Assembly (NCBI RefSeq): GCF_007197555.1
Contig: NZ_CP041614.1
Span: 5,138,001-5,202,000, forward strand
From: Shewanella psychropiezotolerans
GTDB lineage: Bacteria; Pseudomonadota; Gammaproteobacteria; Enterobacterales; Shewanellaceae
Direction: 5' to 3'
DNA length: 64,000 nucleotides
Shown here: positions 54,243-64,000 of the stretch, piece by piece
How the letters are laid out: each line of letters starts with the position of its first letter
Position numbering within the stretch: the first letter of the stretch is position 1
The notes under the pieces: model-generated
The model's input: only the letters and a program-made list of their open reading frames with translations
What the model was told of the DNA's origin: nothing
The model's database searches: none
Translations under genes and position numbers: made by a program

Positions 54243-54713
54243 ATGCCAAATGCCCTATTTTACGTGATGCCTGATGAGGCCAATAGCCCCACCGAGGCGA
54301 CGCAGCAGGTACACAGATTAGCCTGTGAACTTGCACAGAATGCATACGTTAATCAGCAACTAGTTTATGTCCATACTCAGGATAGAGAACAGGCTTATGC
54401 TGTCGATGAATTGTTATGGCAATTTGAGCCAAATTCTTTTGTGCCCCATAACCTCAAAGGTGAAGGCCCGGTCACAGGTGCGCCTGTGGAAATCGGTTTC
54501 GACACCTTAGGGCCCAATAAAAATCGTCATCTTCTGATTAATCTTGCAGACCAAGTACCCTCATTTGCGGTAAACTTTGGCCAGATTATCGATTTCGTTG
54601 CCAATGATGCTGGGCATAAGACGATCGCACGCGATCGTTACCGTCAGTATAAGAGCCTTGGAGTGACATTGAGCACTCAGGACTTAGCGAAACAACCACT
54701 TAATTTTGTTTGA
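54243..54713 (+). CDS. holC: DNA polymerase III chi subunit HolC
   Basis: 156 residues, family length about 147-150. MPNALFYVMPDEANSPTEAT and LLWQFEPNSFVPHNLKGEGP match the chi fold, which links the clamp loader to single-strand binding protein. The start ATG 54243 has a weak ribosome site. It is followed after 15 bp by valS, the order seen in E. coli. Confidence 0.9.
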   Translation: MPNALFYVMPDEANSPTEATQQVHRLACELAQNAYVNQQLVYVHTQDREQAYAVDELLWQFEPNSFVPHNLKGEGPVTGAPVEIGFDTLGPNKNRHLLINLADQVPSFAVNFGQIIDFVANDAGHKTIARDRYRQYKSLGVTLSTQDLAKQPLNFV

Positions 54714-54728
54714 GAAAAACTAGCTCCC

Positions 54729-57644
54729 ATGGAAAAAACATATAACCCGCAGTCTATAGAACAGTCTCTTTACCAAAGCTGGGAAGAGAAAGGTTACTTC
54801 AAGCCACATGGCGACGAGTCCAAAGGCAACTATTGCATCATGATCCCGCCACCAAATGTGACGGGTAGTCTGCATATGGGTCACGCCTTCCAAGATACCA
54901 TTATGGATACTCTGACTCGTTATCAGCGTATGAAGGGTAAAAACACCCTTTGGCAGGTAGGTACAGATCATGCGGGTATTGCGACTCAGATGCTGGTTGA
55001 GCGTAAATTGGCAGCCGAAGAAGGCAAGACACGTCACGATCTTGGCCGCGATAAGTTTATCGACAAGATCTGGGACTGGAAGAAAGAGTCCGGTGGTACC
55101 ATCACTAAGCAGCTACGTCGCCTCGGCGCTTCAGTGGATTGGGATCGCGAGCGTTTCACCATGGACGAAGGCATGTCTGAAGCGGTACAAGAGGTCTTTG
55201 TCCGTCTTTATGAAGATGACCTCATCTACCGTGGTAAGCGCCTGGTTAACTGGGATCCGGCTCTTCACACGGCGATCTCAGATCTCGAAGTAGAGAATAA
55301 AGAGAAACAAGGCAGCATGTGGCATTTCCGCTACCCGCTGGCCGATGGCGCATTGACTGCCGATGGCAAAGACTATTTAGAAGTGGCGACGACTCGTCCC
55401 GAAACCATGCTAGGTGATAGCGCGGTTGCGGTTCATCCCGATGATGAGCGTTATGCATCCTTGATCGGCAAGTTTATCCTGCTGCCAATCGTTAACCGTC
55501 TTATTCCTATCGTTGCCGATGATTATGTCGACATCGAATTCGGTACAGGTTGTGTGAAGATAACTCCAGCTCACGACTTTAACGATTACGAAGTCGGTAA
55601 GCGTCATAACCTACCTATGTACAACATCTTAACTTTCGATGCGGCTATCCGTAGCTCAGCCGAAGTGGTTAACACAGATGGCACCAGCAATACCGAATTA
55701 GATAACAGCCTGCCCGAGCGTTATGCAGGTCTGGATCGTTTCAAGGCACGAACTGCCATCATCGCAGAATTCGACACCCTTGGACTACTGGGTAAGATAG
55801 ATCCGCACGGACTGAAAGTGCCTTATGGCGATCGCTCCGGCGTAGTTATCGAGCCACTACTTACCGATCAATGGTATGTCTCTGTTGCCCCTATGGCGAA
55901 AACTGCCATGGAAGCGGTCGATAATGGCGACATCAAGTTCGTGCCGCAGCAGTACGAGAACATGTACAACTCTTGGATGCGCGATATTAACGATTGGTGT
56001 ATCTCACGCCAACTTTGGTGGGGACACAGAATCCCGGCCTGGTACGACGAAGCGGGTAAGGTCTATGTTGGCCGCGACGAAGCCGAAGTACGTGCTAAGC
56101 ATAAGCTTGACGACTCGGTCGTGTTACGCCAAGACAACGATGTACTCGATACCTGGTTTAGCTCGGCACTTTGGACCTTCTCGACCCTTGGCTGGCCGAA
56201 GAACACCGAAGAGCTTAAAGCTTTCCACCCAACCGATGTATTAGTCACTGGCTTCGACATCATCTTCTTCTGGGTTGCCCGCATGATCATGATGACCATG
56301 CACTTCATCAAAGATGAAAACGGCAAGCCACAGGTTCCCTTTAAGACCGTTTACGTGACCGGACTCATTCGTGACGAAGTCGGTAATAAGATGTCTAAGT
56401 CTAAGGGCAACGTACTTGACCCGTTAGATATGATCGACGGTATCGACCTCGAGTCACTGGTGACCAAGCGTACCGCTAACTTGATGCAGCCAAAACTTGC
56501 TGCAAAAATCGAGAAGAGCACACGTAAAGAATTTGCCGATGGCATTGAAGCACACGGTACCGACGCCCTGCGTTTCACTCTAGCATCTATGGCATCCACA
56601 GGCCGTGATATCAGCTGGGACATGAAACGTCTCGACGGTTACCGCAGCTTCTGTAACAAGATTTGGAACGCCTCACGCTATGTGTTAATGAACACAGAAG
56701 TGCAGTCAGAAGATCAAGACAGCAATGTCGCAGGCGAGCCATTAGATTGCGGTCAGATTCTAACTGACGGCAAGCCAGGCGAAATGGAACTTTCTCTTGC
56801 AGATCGCTGGATCATAGGCCTGTTTAACCAGACAGTTAAAGCCTATGACGAGCACATGGAGAGCTATCGTTTCGACCTTGCGGCAAATACCATCTATGAG
56901 TTCACCTGGAACCAGTTCTGTGACTGGTACTTAGAGCTAACTAAGCCTGTGATGCAGACTGGCACCGAAGCTCAAAAGCGTGGCACTCGCCATACTCTAG
57001 TGACAGTGCTAGAGGCGATGCAACGTCTGATGCATCCTATAATGCCTTATATCACAGAGACTATCTGGAAGCGCGTACAGCCTCTGGCTGGCGTTACCGG
57101 CGATACTCTGATGTTGGCGCAGTTCCCTGAATATCAAGCCAATAAAGTTGATGCTCAGGCGATGGAAGACCTCGAGTGGGTTAAGCAGGTCATCACTGCG
57201 GTACGTAACATCCGCGCCGAGCTGAACATTGCCCCGTCTAAGCCGCTTAACGCCCTATTACGCGGTGTTAGCGAGCAAGATAAGGCTCGTCTGGAAGAGA
57301 ACCAAACCTTCTTCAAGACCTTGGCTAAGCTTGAGTCTATGACTATCCTCAGCGACGACGAGACTGCACCTATGTCTACCACTCAGTTGATTGGTGATAT
57401 GGAGCTGCTTATCCCTATGGCGGGTCTTATCGATGTAGCTAAAGAAGTCGCGCGTATCGACAAGCTGCTCGAGAAGGCTGCCGGTGAGTTTAAGCGCATC
57501 GAAGGTAAGCTCTCTAACCAAGGTTTCGTGGCTAAAGCCCCTGCAGTCGTGATTGAGAAAGAACGTGCTAAGCAAGTCGGATATCAACGTGATATCGAAA
57601 AGCTAACCGAGCAGAAAGCAGAGTTGGCTAAGCTAGAAGGTTAA
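54729..57644 (+). CDS. valS: Valyl-tRNA synthetase
   Basis: 971 residues, near the E. coli 951. The class I signatures are intact: [16 protein letters not shown] (HIGH) and [11 protein letters not shown] (KMSKS), with the editing domain between (about 190-390) and the C-terminal coiled coil at the end. It charges tRNA-Val and edits Thr. Essential. It is in an operon with holC and closed by a strong terminator. Confidence 0.97.
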   Translation: MEKTYNPQSIEQSLYQSWEEKGYFKPHGDESKGNYCIMIPPPNVTGSLHMGHAFQDTIMDTLTRYQRMKGKNTLWQVGTDHAGIATQMLVERKLAAEEGKTRHDLGRDKFIDKIWDWKKESGGTITKQLRRLGASVDWDRERFTMDEGMSEAVQEVFVRLYEDDLIYRGKRLVNWDPALHTAISDLEVENKEKQGSMWHFRYPLADGALTADGKDYLEVATTRPETMLGDSAVAVHPDDERYASLIGKFILLPIVNRLIPIVADDYVDIEFGTGCVKITPAHDFNDYEVGKRHNLPMYNILTFDAAIRSSAEVVNTDGTSNTELDNSLPERYAGLDRFKARTAIIAEFDTLGLLGKIDPHGLKVPYGDRSGVVIEPLLTDQWYVSVAPMAKTAMEAVDNGDIKFVPQQYENMYNSWMRDINDWCISRQLWWGHRIPAWYDEAGKVYVGRDEAEVRAKHKLDDSVVLRQDNDVLDTWFSSALWTFSTLGWPKNTEELKAFHPTDVLVTGFDIIFFWVARMIMMTMHFIKDENGKPQVPFKTVYVTGLIRDEVGNKMSKSKGNVLDPLDMIDGIDLESLVTKRTANLMQPKLAAKIEKSTRKEFADGIEAHGTDALRFTLASMASTGRDISWDMKRLDGYRSFCNKIWNASRYVLMNTEVQSEDQDSNVAGEPLDCGQILTDGKPGEMELSLADRWIIGLFNQTVKAYDEHMESYRFDLAANTIYEFTWNQFCDWYLELTKPVMQTGTEAQKRGTRHTLVTVLEAMQRLMHPIMPYITETIWKRVQPLAGVTGDTLMLAQFPEYQANKVDAQAMEDLEWVKQVITAVRNIRAELNIAPSKPLNALLRGVSEQDKARLEENQTFFKTLAKLESMTILSDDETAPMSTTQLIGDMELLIPMAGLIDVAKEVARIDKLLEKAAGEFKRIEGKLSNQGFVAKAPAVVIEKERAKQVGYQRDIEKLTEQKAELAKLEG

Positions 57645-57647
57645 AGG

Positions 57648-57690
57648 AAGTGTCGAGTTCCTAGGAGCGAGAAACTAGGAACAAGCACTT
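57648..57690. repeat. Imperfect long inverted repeat after valS
   Basis: Outer arms AAGTG...CACTT and inner arms GTTCCTAG...CTAGGAAC can form a double-stem hairpin, close to the valS stop. Similar CTAGGAAC-type repeats are common between genes in this group by recall, but no second copy is in the window. Confidence 0.4.
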
Positions 57691-57698
57691 TTGACTAA

Positions 57699-57737
57699 CA
57701 CTAAAAAGGGCTGTCATCGTGACAGCCCTTTTTAGTG
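57699..57737. terminator. Terminator of holC-valS, bidirectional
   Basis: A perfect 18-bp stem (57699-57716 with 57720-57737) with a 3-nt loop carries A and T runs on the two sides. It ends valS and faces the AmrS gene. Confidence 0.88.
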
Positions 57738-57782
57738 CCTAAGGTTTAAGTTCCTAAGATCTAATTCCTCGAGCCTCTTAAC

Positions 57783-57804
57783 TCGCAGCTAAAGCAGCTC
57801 CTAC
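57783..57804 (-). repeat. REP-like sequence (GTAGGAGC type)
   Basis: On the minus strand it reads GTAGGAGC, then TGCTTTAGCT, then GCGA. That matches the layout of extragenic palindromes with a GTAG head. It lies 13 bp after the AmrS stop codon. Confidence 0.4.
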
Positions 57805-57816
57805 AGAAAGCAGAGC

Positions 57817-58938
57817 TTATCCTATCGAAATCGGGATCCTATTTCTGCCAAAATGCTCACAGGGCCCATCGAAACGTCCCGGTATTTGTGTACCGCAATA
57901 TTGGCACTTGCCGCTATGATTTAGATGATATTCGCCTAACTCATACCAGTCGCGATTGATGACTAGTTTATGACATGACGGGCAGTAACTGCTGCCTCCA
58001 TCTGTGTCATGAATATTACCGGTATAGACATAGTTGAGCCCCTGAGCCAGGGCAATTTCTCTGGCCCGCATCAGTGTCGATGCTGGCGTTCTGGGCTTGT
58101 CTAACATATGAAAGTCGGGATGAAAGGCGCTGAAATGCAGTGGAACATCATAACCTAAATTATCGGCTATCCATTTGGTTTGTTGCTCCAGCTCTTTGAC
58201 TGAGTCGTTTTCATCGGGGATCAAGAGTGTGGTTATCTCAAACCAGACTTGAGTCTCATGCTTAAGGTAGAGCAAGGTATCGAGCACATCGCTGAGATTT
58301 CCGCTGCAAATTTTGTGATAAAAGTCTTGAGTAAAACCTTTTAGATCCACATTGGCGGCGTCCATATAGCGATAAAACTCGACCCTGGGCTCGGGGCAGA
58401 TATAGCCTGCTGTAACGGCCACCGAGTTGATCCCCTGCTCATGACAGGCCTGAGCCACATCAATGGCATATTCGAGGAAGATAACCGGATCGTTATAGGT
58501 GAAGGCGATGCTCCTGCAGCCCATGCGCTTGGCCGTTGCCGCCAATGATTCCGGACTGGCTTTCGAGCCTAAAGTATCGAACTCACGTGACTTACTGATG
58601 TCCCAATTCTGACAGAACTTACAGCAAAGATTGCAGCCTGCGGTGCCAAAGGAAAGTACAGAGCTACCGGGATAAAAATGATTCAGAGGTTTCTTCTCGA
58701 TGGGATCGATACAGAAGCCACTGGAGCGACCATAGCTAGTAAGCTTTATCTCATTATCTATATTCTGGCGCACGAAACAGACCCCACGCTTGCCCTCACG
58801 CAGCTGACAATGTCTGGGACATAAATCGCATTGCACCCTACCGTCGTCCAGTTGGTGCCAGTACTTAGTGTCTACCGTACTCGCTTCTACCGCATTAGTT
58901 TCACCTGTATTTGTACTCGATTTAGACATCATCAGCAT
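57817..58938 (-). CDS. amrS: AmmeMemoRadiSam system radical SAM enzyme
   Basis: 373 residues. RVQCDLCPRHCQLREGKRGV near residue 34 and a C-terminal pair of cysteine pairs (CPSC, CQYCG) look like metal-binding ends. The radical SAM cluster motif is in CNLCCKFCQNWDIS (about 103-116, CxxxCxxC type). It is one of three proteins that define the AmmeMemoRadiSam set with Memo-like and AMMECR1-like partners. The reaction is not established to my knowledge. Encoded divergently from the other two with a gap of 56 bp. Start ATG 58938 taken; nearby Met codons are alternatives. Confidence 0.88.
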   Translation of the reverse strand: MLMMSKSSTNTGETNAVEASTVDTKYWHQLDDGRVQCDLCPRHCQLREGKRGVCFVRQNIDNEIKLTSYGRSSGFCIDPIEKKPLNHFYPGSSVLSFGTAGCNLCCKFCQNWDISKSREFDTLGSKASPESLAATAKRMGCRSIAFTYNDPVIFLEYAIDVAQACHEQGINSVAVTAGYICPEPRVEFYRYMDAANVDLKGFTQDFYHKICSGNLSDVLDTLLYLKHETQVWFEITTLLIPDENDSVKELEQQTKWIADNLGYDVPLHFSAFHPDFHMLDKPRTPASTLMRAREIALAQGLNYVYTGNIHDTDGGSSYCPSCHKLVINRDWYELGEYHLNHSGKCQYCGTQIPGRFDGPCEHFGRNRIPISIG

Positions 58939-58994
58939 ATGTCCGCCTTGGCCTATACTTAAAGCCTAGTTTAAAAAGACTGGCCAGGTAACAG

Positions 58995-59813
58995 ATGCTA
59001 AGTTCTATCCGCCCTCCCGCCGTCGCAGGACTGTTTTATCCGGCAGATCCTATTGTGCTATCCGCTGAGCTATCCAGCTATATGAGTCACGCGTCACTTC
59101 ATAAAATTCAACATTCGACACCTAAAATGATACCTAAGGCGATAATCGTGCCCCATGCGGGTTATATCTATTCAGGGCTCGTGGCAGCCCATGGTTTCTC
59201 CTGCATTAGTGCCATCACAGACAAAATTAAGCGTGTGGTTTTACTCGGTCCCGCCCATACCCTTTATCTGCAAGGCTGCGCCATCCCCGAAAGCACCCAT
59301 TTCTCCACGCCTCTGGGCAACTTGCCCATAGACAGTTCTGGCGCTGAAAAATTGGCTGCATATGATGCCGTGACTATCTCCAATATCCCGCATAAAAATG
59401 AACACAGTCTGGAGGTCGAGCTACCCTTCCTACAGCATTGCCTGGATGAATTTACACTCCTCCCCATCCTAGTAGGTGACATAGCCCCTGAACTGATGGC
59501 CGAACTATTGGAATTAGTCTGGGGTGGAGACGAAACCTTAATTGTCGTCAGCTCAGATCTAAGCCACTTTCATCCCTATGATGAAGCTAAGCAATTAGAC
59601 CGGGAAACCTGCCAGAAAATCCTAGCCAATAACAGTGACATATCTTCCGAGCAAGCCTGCGGAGGCCGTTCACTTAATGCGCTTTCTCTCCAGATTATGC
59701 GTCATAACCTCAACATAACTCAGCTGAGTTATCAAAACTCGGGTGACTGTGCGACAAGCGATGCGAGTGATAAGAGTCGGGTGGTCGGCTATGCCAGCTT
59801 TGCCATCAGTTAA
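58995..59813 (+). CDS. amrB: AmmeMemoRadiSam system protein B (Memo-like)
   Basis: 272 residues, full length for the Memo family. IRPPAVAGLFYPADPIVLS is the usual N-terminus, PKAIIVPHAGYIYSGLVAAH, VVLLGPAHTLYLQGCA and LEVELPFLQHCLDEFTLLPI the core. Memo folds like nonheme dioxygenases and uses His and Cys to bind metal. The end overlaps the AMMECR1 gene by 23 bp, so the two are coupled. The role with the radical SAM enzyme is unknown. Confidence 0.9.
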   Translation: MLSSIRPPAVAGLFYPADPIVLSAELSSYMSHASLHKIQHSTPKMIPKAIIVPHAGYIYSGLVAAHGFSCISAITDKIKRVVLLGPAHTLYLQGCAIPESTHFSTPLGNLPIDSSGAEKLAAYDAVTISNIPHKNEHSLEVELPFLQHCLDEFTLLPILVGDIAPELMAELLELVWGGDETLIVVSSDLSHFHPYDEAKQLDRETCQKILANNSDISSEQACGGRSLNALSLQIMRHNLNITQLSYQNSGDCATSDASDKSRVVGYASFAIS

Positions 59814-60411
59814 CCTCACCGAACCCGAGAAACGTCAGTTGTTAGCACTGGCGCGTAGCACCTTAGTCGATTCATTTGGCTCAGACCCAGCAGCCAAGCT
59901 CCCTCTAACTTCACACCATAAACTCCCCACTTCACACAGTAAACTCCCCGATGAAGCAGTTATCGAGTTAAAGCTAGGCTGTTTCGTTACCCTGACACTC
60001 GATGGTGAATTAAAAGGCTGTATGGGCTGCATAGAAGGTGAGCGAACTCTGGCTAACAGCATCCCGGATCTTGCCACCAGCAGTGCCTTCTACGATAGTC
60101 GCTTCTCACCTCTGCGGCAGCCTCAGTTAAGTCGAGTCTCGATAGAGATATCTCTGCTCTCACCTCTTACCCCCTTAAACGTCAGAAGTCAGGCTCAGCT
60201 TGAGGAATACTTAGCTCAGGATCACTATGGTGTAGTGCTTAAAGAAGATGGATTAAGAGCCGTGTTTCTTCCTCAGGTCTGGGAGCACTTTTCTGGCCCC
60301 AAAACTTTTATCGATGCCCTGAAAGTGAAGGGTGGCTGGCCCGAAAATTATTGGTCAGACAAGATAGAAGTTGAGCTATTTAAGGTTATCCACTTCAGCG
60401 AAAACAGATAA
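59791..60411 (+). CDS. amrA: AmmeMemoRadiSam system protein A (AMMECR1-like)
   Basis: 206 residues from ATG 59791 (MPALPSVNLTEPEKRQLLAL), which overlaps the end of the Memo gene; the frame is open to 59743 but that start is less likely. The AMMECR1 motif LKGCMGCIEGERTLANSI (about 74-91) is intact, followed by DSRFSPL. An extra segment at about 32-50 repeats KLP-containing units (KLPLTSHHKLPTSHSKLPDE), which looks like a small in-frame expansion. Function unknown. Confidence 0.88.
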   Translation: MPALPSVNLTEPEKRQLLALARSTLVDSFGSDPAAKLPLTSHHKLPTSHSKLPDEAVIELKLGCFVTLTLDGELKGCMGCIEGERTLANSIPDLATSSAFYDSRFSPLRQPQLSRVSIEISLLSPLTPLNVRSQAQLEEYLAQDHYGVVLKEDGLRAVFLPQVWEHFSGPKTFIDALKVKGGWPENYWSDKIEVELFKVIHFSENR

Positions 60412-60464
60412 AACCAGCTCATACCTGATTGTTTGCTAAAAAATGAATTCCAGGACCTAAAGCC

Positions 60465-60488
60465 TAGGCACTCGTTTATGAGTGCCTA
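60465..60488. terminator. Hairpin between the convergent AMMECR1 and chemoreceptor genes
   Basis: A 9-bp stem (60465-60473 with 60480-60488), loop of 6 nt, without a long T run. Possible bidirectional end of both transcripts. Confidence 0.4.
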
Positions 60489-60491
60489 AAA

Positions 60492-63400
60492 TTAAACTGC
60501 CTTTAACATTCCTGGAGACTGAGTCTGAAATTTCTGAATCAAATTGAGCAGACTCATAGCTTGCTGTTTGACATCTCCTACATTCTGATTCAAGTTCTCT
60601 AACATAGCCGCGCTCTGCTGGATTGTACTGTCGACATTTTCCATCGCCTCAGAAATATATACCACCTGACTCTGCTGCTCTTTCATTGCTAATGTCACTT
60701 CATCGACATTATTTTTCACCCCTTCACTCGAGACCGTAATCTCTTTAAGAAGCAGTCCTGATTCAGTCACCAGTTCGGCGCCGGTATTGACCTTTTCTAC
60801 TGAGTCATTGATGAGATGAGATATCTCTTTGGCAGCGTTAGCACTGCGCTGGGCCAGAACTCTGACTTCTGCGGCGACAACGGCGAAACCTCTGCCTTGC
60901 TCTCCAGCTCTAGCTGCCTCGACCGCTGCATTGAGCGCGAGTAAGTTAGTCTGAAATGCAATCTCATCGATAACACCTATGATGTTTGACATCTTACCGC
61001 TGGACTGAGAGATCCCATTCATCGCCAAAATCACGTTATCGACCACACGTTCACCTTCGATGGCGTATTTATGGGCTTGCAAGGACATGTTTGCCGACTG
61101 ATGAGCCTTATCTAAGGTGTTACTAATGGATGCCTGCATCTGAGACATGGCACTGGCGATGCTCTCCACGCTGGCAACTTGCTCGTCTATTTGTTGATTC
61201 AGGCCGAATGTCTCATCTGAAGCTTCCTGAGTCTTGTGATTGACCACATTAGCTGCGATGCGGATCTCATCGATCATAGCAACAAGATTATCGACAGTCC
61301 GGTTGATACTCAGCTTCAAAGCAGCATATTCGCCCTCTACTGCCATGCTAAAGGATTCGGATAAGTTACCTTGCGCAACTGCTTCCATTACCTCTTTCGA
61401 CTCATTGAGTGTGGCTTCTATTGCTTCGCAGGTCTGATTAACAGCACCAGAGAGTTGATTGAAATCACCAAAGGTTTGAATGGTAACCCTTTGATCAAGC
61501 CGACCATGTGCTAATGACTCCATGACTTGAGAGATTGCCTTCACTACCTGGTCGCATGAGTTTGCCGCCGCATTAACCCCCAATTTTAGATCTAATAGCT
61601 GTCCCTTGGCATCGACTGTCACTTGCTCGTCAAACTCACCTTCGGCTACTTTCTTCATCACCTGAATAATATTATTAATCACATCGTTAGTGCCTGATGC
61701 TGCCAGATTAATACTCTGTTTGAGCTTAGCTAAGTCACCTTTAGCATCAACAGAGACCCGATGACTAAAATCCCCTTGGGCGAGTGATTCCATCACTTGA
61801 ATAATTTCACGAACAATATCATCTGTGATCTTAGAGGCCGCATTGACGCTGTCTTTTATCTGAGCAAGTTGCCCCTTAGCATCACACTCTACTTGCTTGC
61901 CATAGACACCTTGCTGAATTTGCTGCATCACGGAACCGATCTCAGATATCACAGTTTGAGTATTCATGATGTTTTGGTTGATGGCCTTTTTGAAAGTAGT
62001 CAGTTCACCAGCCGTGTTAACCAAGACTCTGACACTATAGTCTCCGCCTTCTAGTCTCTGCATGACACTGGTCGCATCCTTGATAAATGATGCCATTGAC
62101 TCTGCAGTCTCATTGACCGTCATTTTCAAGATATTTAGTTGTCCCAGTGCAGACACTTGCACCACTTGAGAGAAGTCTCCTTGTTGAATTGAGTGCATCA
62201 CAGCACCAATGTCATCGATAACCAACTCGGTATTTTCAATATTTTGATTGATTGCTTGCTTGAAGGTTGCCAGCTCTCCAGCAACATCAACATCAACTCT
62301 GACACTATAATTACCAGCCTCCAGTTGCTGCATCACAGATGTCGCATCTTTAATAAAGCTAGCCATCCCCTCCGCTGTCTGATTAATGGTTAGTTTTAAG
62401 GTGTGTAATTGCCCTTGTGCAGGCACATTGACATATTGAGTAAAATCTCCCTGCTGAATAGCCTGCATCACTTGACCAATATCATTAATGACCAGTTCGG
62501 TATTTTGGATGTTCTGGTTGATCACTTGTTTAAAAGTATCTAACTCACCCTTGGCATTAACAGAGACTCTGACACTATAATCCCCAGCCTCAACGCCTTG
62601 CATCACGTCAACGGCATCCTCAATAAACATGGCGGTACTCTGAGCTGTAGTATTGACCGTAGTTTTAAGCTCGAGTAACTGTCCTTGAGCATTCACTTCT
62701 ACTCTTTGGGTAAAGTCTCCGACCTCTATCGCCTTCATCACTCGACCGATATCGTCAATAGACTCAGTAATCGCTGTGGCCGAATCATTGATTGTGCACT
62801 TAAGATCATCGAGATCTCCCGTCATATCAGTCTTGACCCTATGTTTGAAATTACCCTTTGCTAACTCTTCGACTGTGCCATTGATGTCCTGCAAGGCCGA
62901 ATCGAGGGAACTAAGCATCTCATTAAGCGCTTTGGCCGCCTGGCCGGTTTCATCTGTACTATTGACCTTAGTGCGCATTGAGAATCGCCACTGAGACTTT
63001 AAATCAAGGATAAAAGCAGACAAGTCCTGTATGGGTGATGCGATGGAGCGGCCGAATTTTATGGCAATTAACACAGTCAGTATCAGTAACCCCAGCATCA
63101 TCACGATAAATAACAATCTCAGAGAGGAGATGGCGGCATAAGCTTCACCTTTGCTTTGCTCCACCACCAAAGCCCATCGGCTCCCCATCACAATTAAGGG
63201 AGCATAAGCCGCAACGACTCGATGCCCCGAATAATTTTGGCTCTCAATAAAACCAGACTCATTGTTCAAGGCGTTAGTAACTTGAGGAGTACTGACTGAA
63301 ATATTACTGCGGGAATTAAAAGACTCTTTAACTGAATATTTAGGATCGAAGAAGCTATCGGAGCGCATCTTCTTATCACTGCCCACCAGATAAGACTCAC

Positions 63401-64000
63401 CCGTTTCACCTAGCCCAAAAGTCGAACTCATCACCTGAGAGACCTGATCTAGGGGCAGCTGGAAAATCAATACACCTAAAAGATGCTCACCTTCAAAAAT
63501 AGGACTGGCAATAAAACTGGCAGCGGCTTCGTAGGATGGCGTATAGGGAGCATAATCGATAAATATCGACTCTCTCTTACGCACAGCTTCGTGGTAAGCC
63601 TCAGATAAACCGCTTGTTTTATAGGGACCATACTCTAGGCTCGTCGCGTAGTCCAACTCCTTGTAGACAGAGTAGACCACCTCATGACTCTTGGCATCGA
63701 TAAGAAAAATATCGTAATAACCAAACTCAGAAACATAACTGCTGAAATCTTGATGATACTGATTATGAGTACGGTCATAGAGGGTAGAGTCACCGTTATC
63801 AATCAATTTGTCTTTTTCCCCCAGAGGATAAGGGTTCAAACTTATATAGCTAGTTTGCAATGCTATAGCTACATCTGAAAGCGATGATACTAAGGCTGTA
63901 TCATCAATTTGGTCTCTGGTATCAGCTAAGTATTTCGCACCAAACTCGTTCCGATAATACTGCTTTAATGTACTGGTATCGACCACTCGATGCTCATCCA
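60492..64000 (-). CDS. Poly-HAMP methyl-accepting chemotaxis protein, N-terminus beyond the window
   Basis: The frame is open to the window end; the GTG at 63986 is not the true start, since no transmembrane segment precedes the sensor domain. A periplasmic dCache-like domain (from the edge to about 63130) is followed by one transmembrane segment (about 63045-63115: [17 protein letters not shown]), a first HAMP, then 12 HAMP-like units at a spacing of about 135-138 bp (45-46 residues) from about 62850 to 61360. Units 2-7 form three copies of a two-unit module. The C-terminal signalling domain has the MCP tip [19 protein letters not shown] and should couple to CheA/CheW. The stimulus is unknown. 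Confidence 0.9.
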   Translation of the reverse strand, partial: DEHRVVDTSTLKQYYRNEFGAKYLADTRDQIDDTALVSSLSDVAIALQTSYISLNPYPLGEKDKLIDNGDSTLYDRTHNQYHQDFSSYVSEFGYYDIFLIDAKSHEVVYSVYKELDYATSLEYGPYKTSGLSEAYHEAVRKRESIFIDYAPYTPSYEAAASFIASPIFEGEHLLGVLIFQLPLDQVSQVMSSTFGLGETGESYLVGSDKKMRSDSFFDPKYSVKESFNSRSNISVSTPQVTNALNNESGFIESQNYSGHRVVAAYAPLIVMGSRWALVVEQSKGEAYAAISSLRLLFIVMMLGLLILTVLIAIKFGRSIASPIQDLSAFILDLKSQWRFSMRTKVNSTDETGQAAKALNEMLSSLDSALQDINGTVEELAKGNFKHRVKTDMTGDLDDLKCTINDSATAITESIDDIGRVMKAIEVGDFTQRVEVNAQGQLLELKTTVNTTAQSTAMFIEDAVDVMQGVEAGDYSVRVSVNAKGELDTFKQVINQNIQNTELVINDIGQVMQAIQQGDFTQYVNVPAQGQLHTLKLTINQTAEGMASFIKDATSVMQQLEAGNYSVRVDVDVAGELATFKQAINQNIENTELVIDDIGAVMHSIQQGDFSQVVQVSALGQLNILKMTVNETAESMASFIKDATSVMQRLEGGDYSVRVLVNTAGELTTFKKAINQNIMNTQTVISEIGSVMQQIQQGVYGKQVECDAKGQLAQIKDSVNAASKITDDIVREIIQVMESLAQGDFSHRVSVDAKGDLAKLKQSINLAASGTNDVINNIIQVMKKVAEGEFDEQVTVDAKGQLLDLKLGVNAAANSCDQVVKAISQVMESLAHGRLDQRVTIQTFGDFNQLSGAVNQTCEAIEATLNESKEVMEAVAQGNLSESFSMAVEGEYAALKLSINRTVDNLVAMIDEIRIAANVVNHKTQEASDETFGLNQQIDEQVASVESIASAMSQMQASISNTLDKAHQSANMSLQAHKYAIEGERVVDNVILAMNGISQSSGKMSNIIGVIDEIAFQTNLLALNAAVEAARAGEQGRGFAVVAAEVRVLAQRSANAAKEISHLINDSVEKVNTGAELVTESGLLLKEITVSSEGVKNNVDEVTLAMKEQQSQVVYISEAMENVDSTIQQSAAMLENLNQNVGDVKQQAMSLLNLIQKFQTQSPGMLKAV

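Noticed and set aside
1..64000. tRNA, rRNA, CRISPR array, prophage, complete insertion sequence
   Set aside because: None was recognised by eye. No clover-leaf, regular spaced repeats, integrase or transposase of full length was seen.

Overview
The window looks like one stretch of a gammaproteobacterial chromosome, most likely a marine Shewanella. This is inferred from the gene set and order: lptF-lptG divergent from pepA, holC next to valS, glnK-amtB, an fbpABC-type iron importer, OMPLA, a PagL-like protein, DUF5610 and DUF4785 proteins, and an AmmeMemoRadiSam locus. No rRNA, tRNA, CRISPR array, complete insertion sequence or prophage was found. Non-coding mobile DNA is present as a MITE-like family (two copies of about 320-330 bp and one 59-bp derivative) and as smaller dispersed repeats.

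Layout. 1-7.1 kb: the start of an M14 peptidase gene, a CstA-family transporter with its own terminator, then a tight four-gene operon (HD-GYP phosphodiesterase, CHASE2 adenylate cyclase, SH3 protein, M48 lipoprotein peptidase) that puts c-di-GMP and cAMP enzymes in one transcript with envelope proteins. 7.4-19.6 kb: housekeeping and stress genes (two glutathione S-transferases, PagL-like protein, membrane permease, VF530 protein, LysE exporter, nitroreductase, ABM monooxygenase, M13 peptidase, phospholipase A) with gene-poor gaps and a MITE. 19.9-30.6 kb: class III aminotransferase, tandem GST paralogues, DyP peroxidase, an iron(III) ABC importer with a good Fur box and a MITE between fbpA and fbpB, another GST, ferredoxin-NADP reductase and a DUF5610 protein. 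30.8-42 kb: phosphatase, small proteins, an ATM1/HMT1-type ABC exporter, a frameshifted DAHP synthase, a lipase/DUF4785 pair, a frameshifted TPR lipoprotein, and glnK-amtB behind tandem NtrC-type sites.

42.4-57.6 kb: lptFG and pepA face apart. The usual pepA-holC-valS neighbourhood (known from E. coli) is split by about 7.9 kb of accessory genes: quinone reductase/LysR, LysE, VOC, DCC thiol protein, SDR/LysR and an orphan binding protein. 57.8-64 kb: AmmeMemoRadiSam genes (radical SAM, Memo, AMMECR1) and a chemoreceptor, cut by the window edge, that carries about a dozen HAMP-like repeats.

Three genes (DAHP synthase, TPR lipoprotein, amtB) show single-base frame breaks within about 5.2 kb, two of them at runs of five G. 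This could be a local sequence-quality problem or real decay. All functional calls come from reading motifs in the sequence; no database search was possible.
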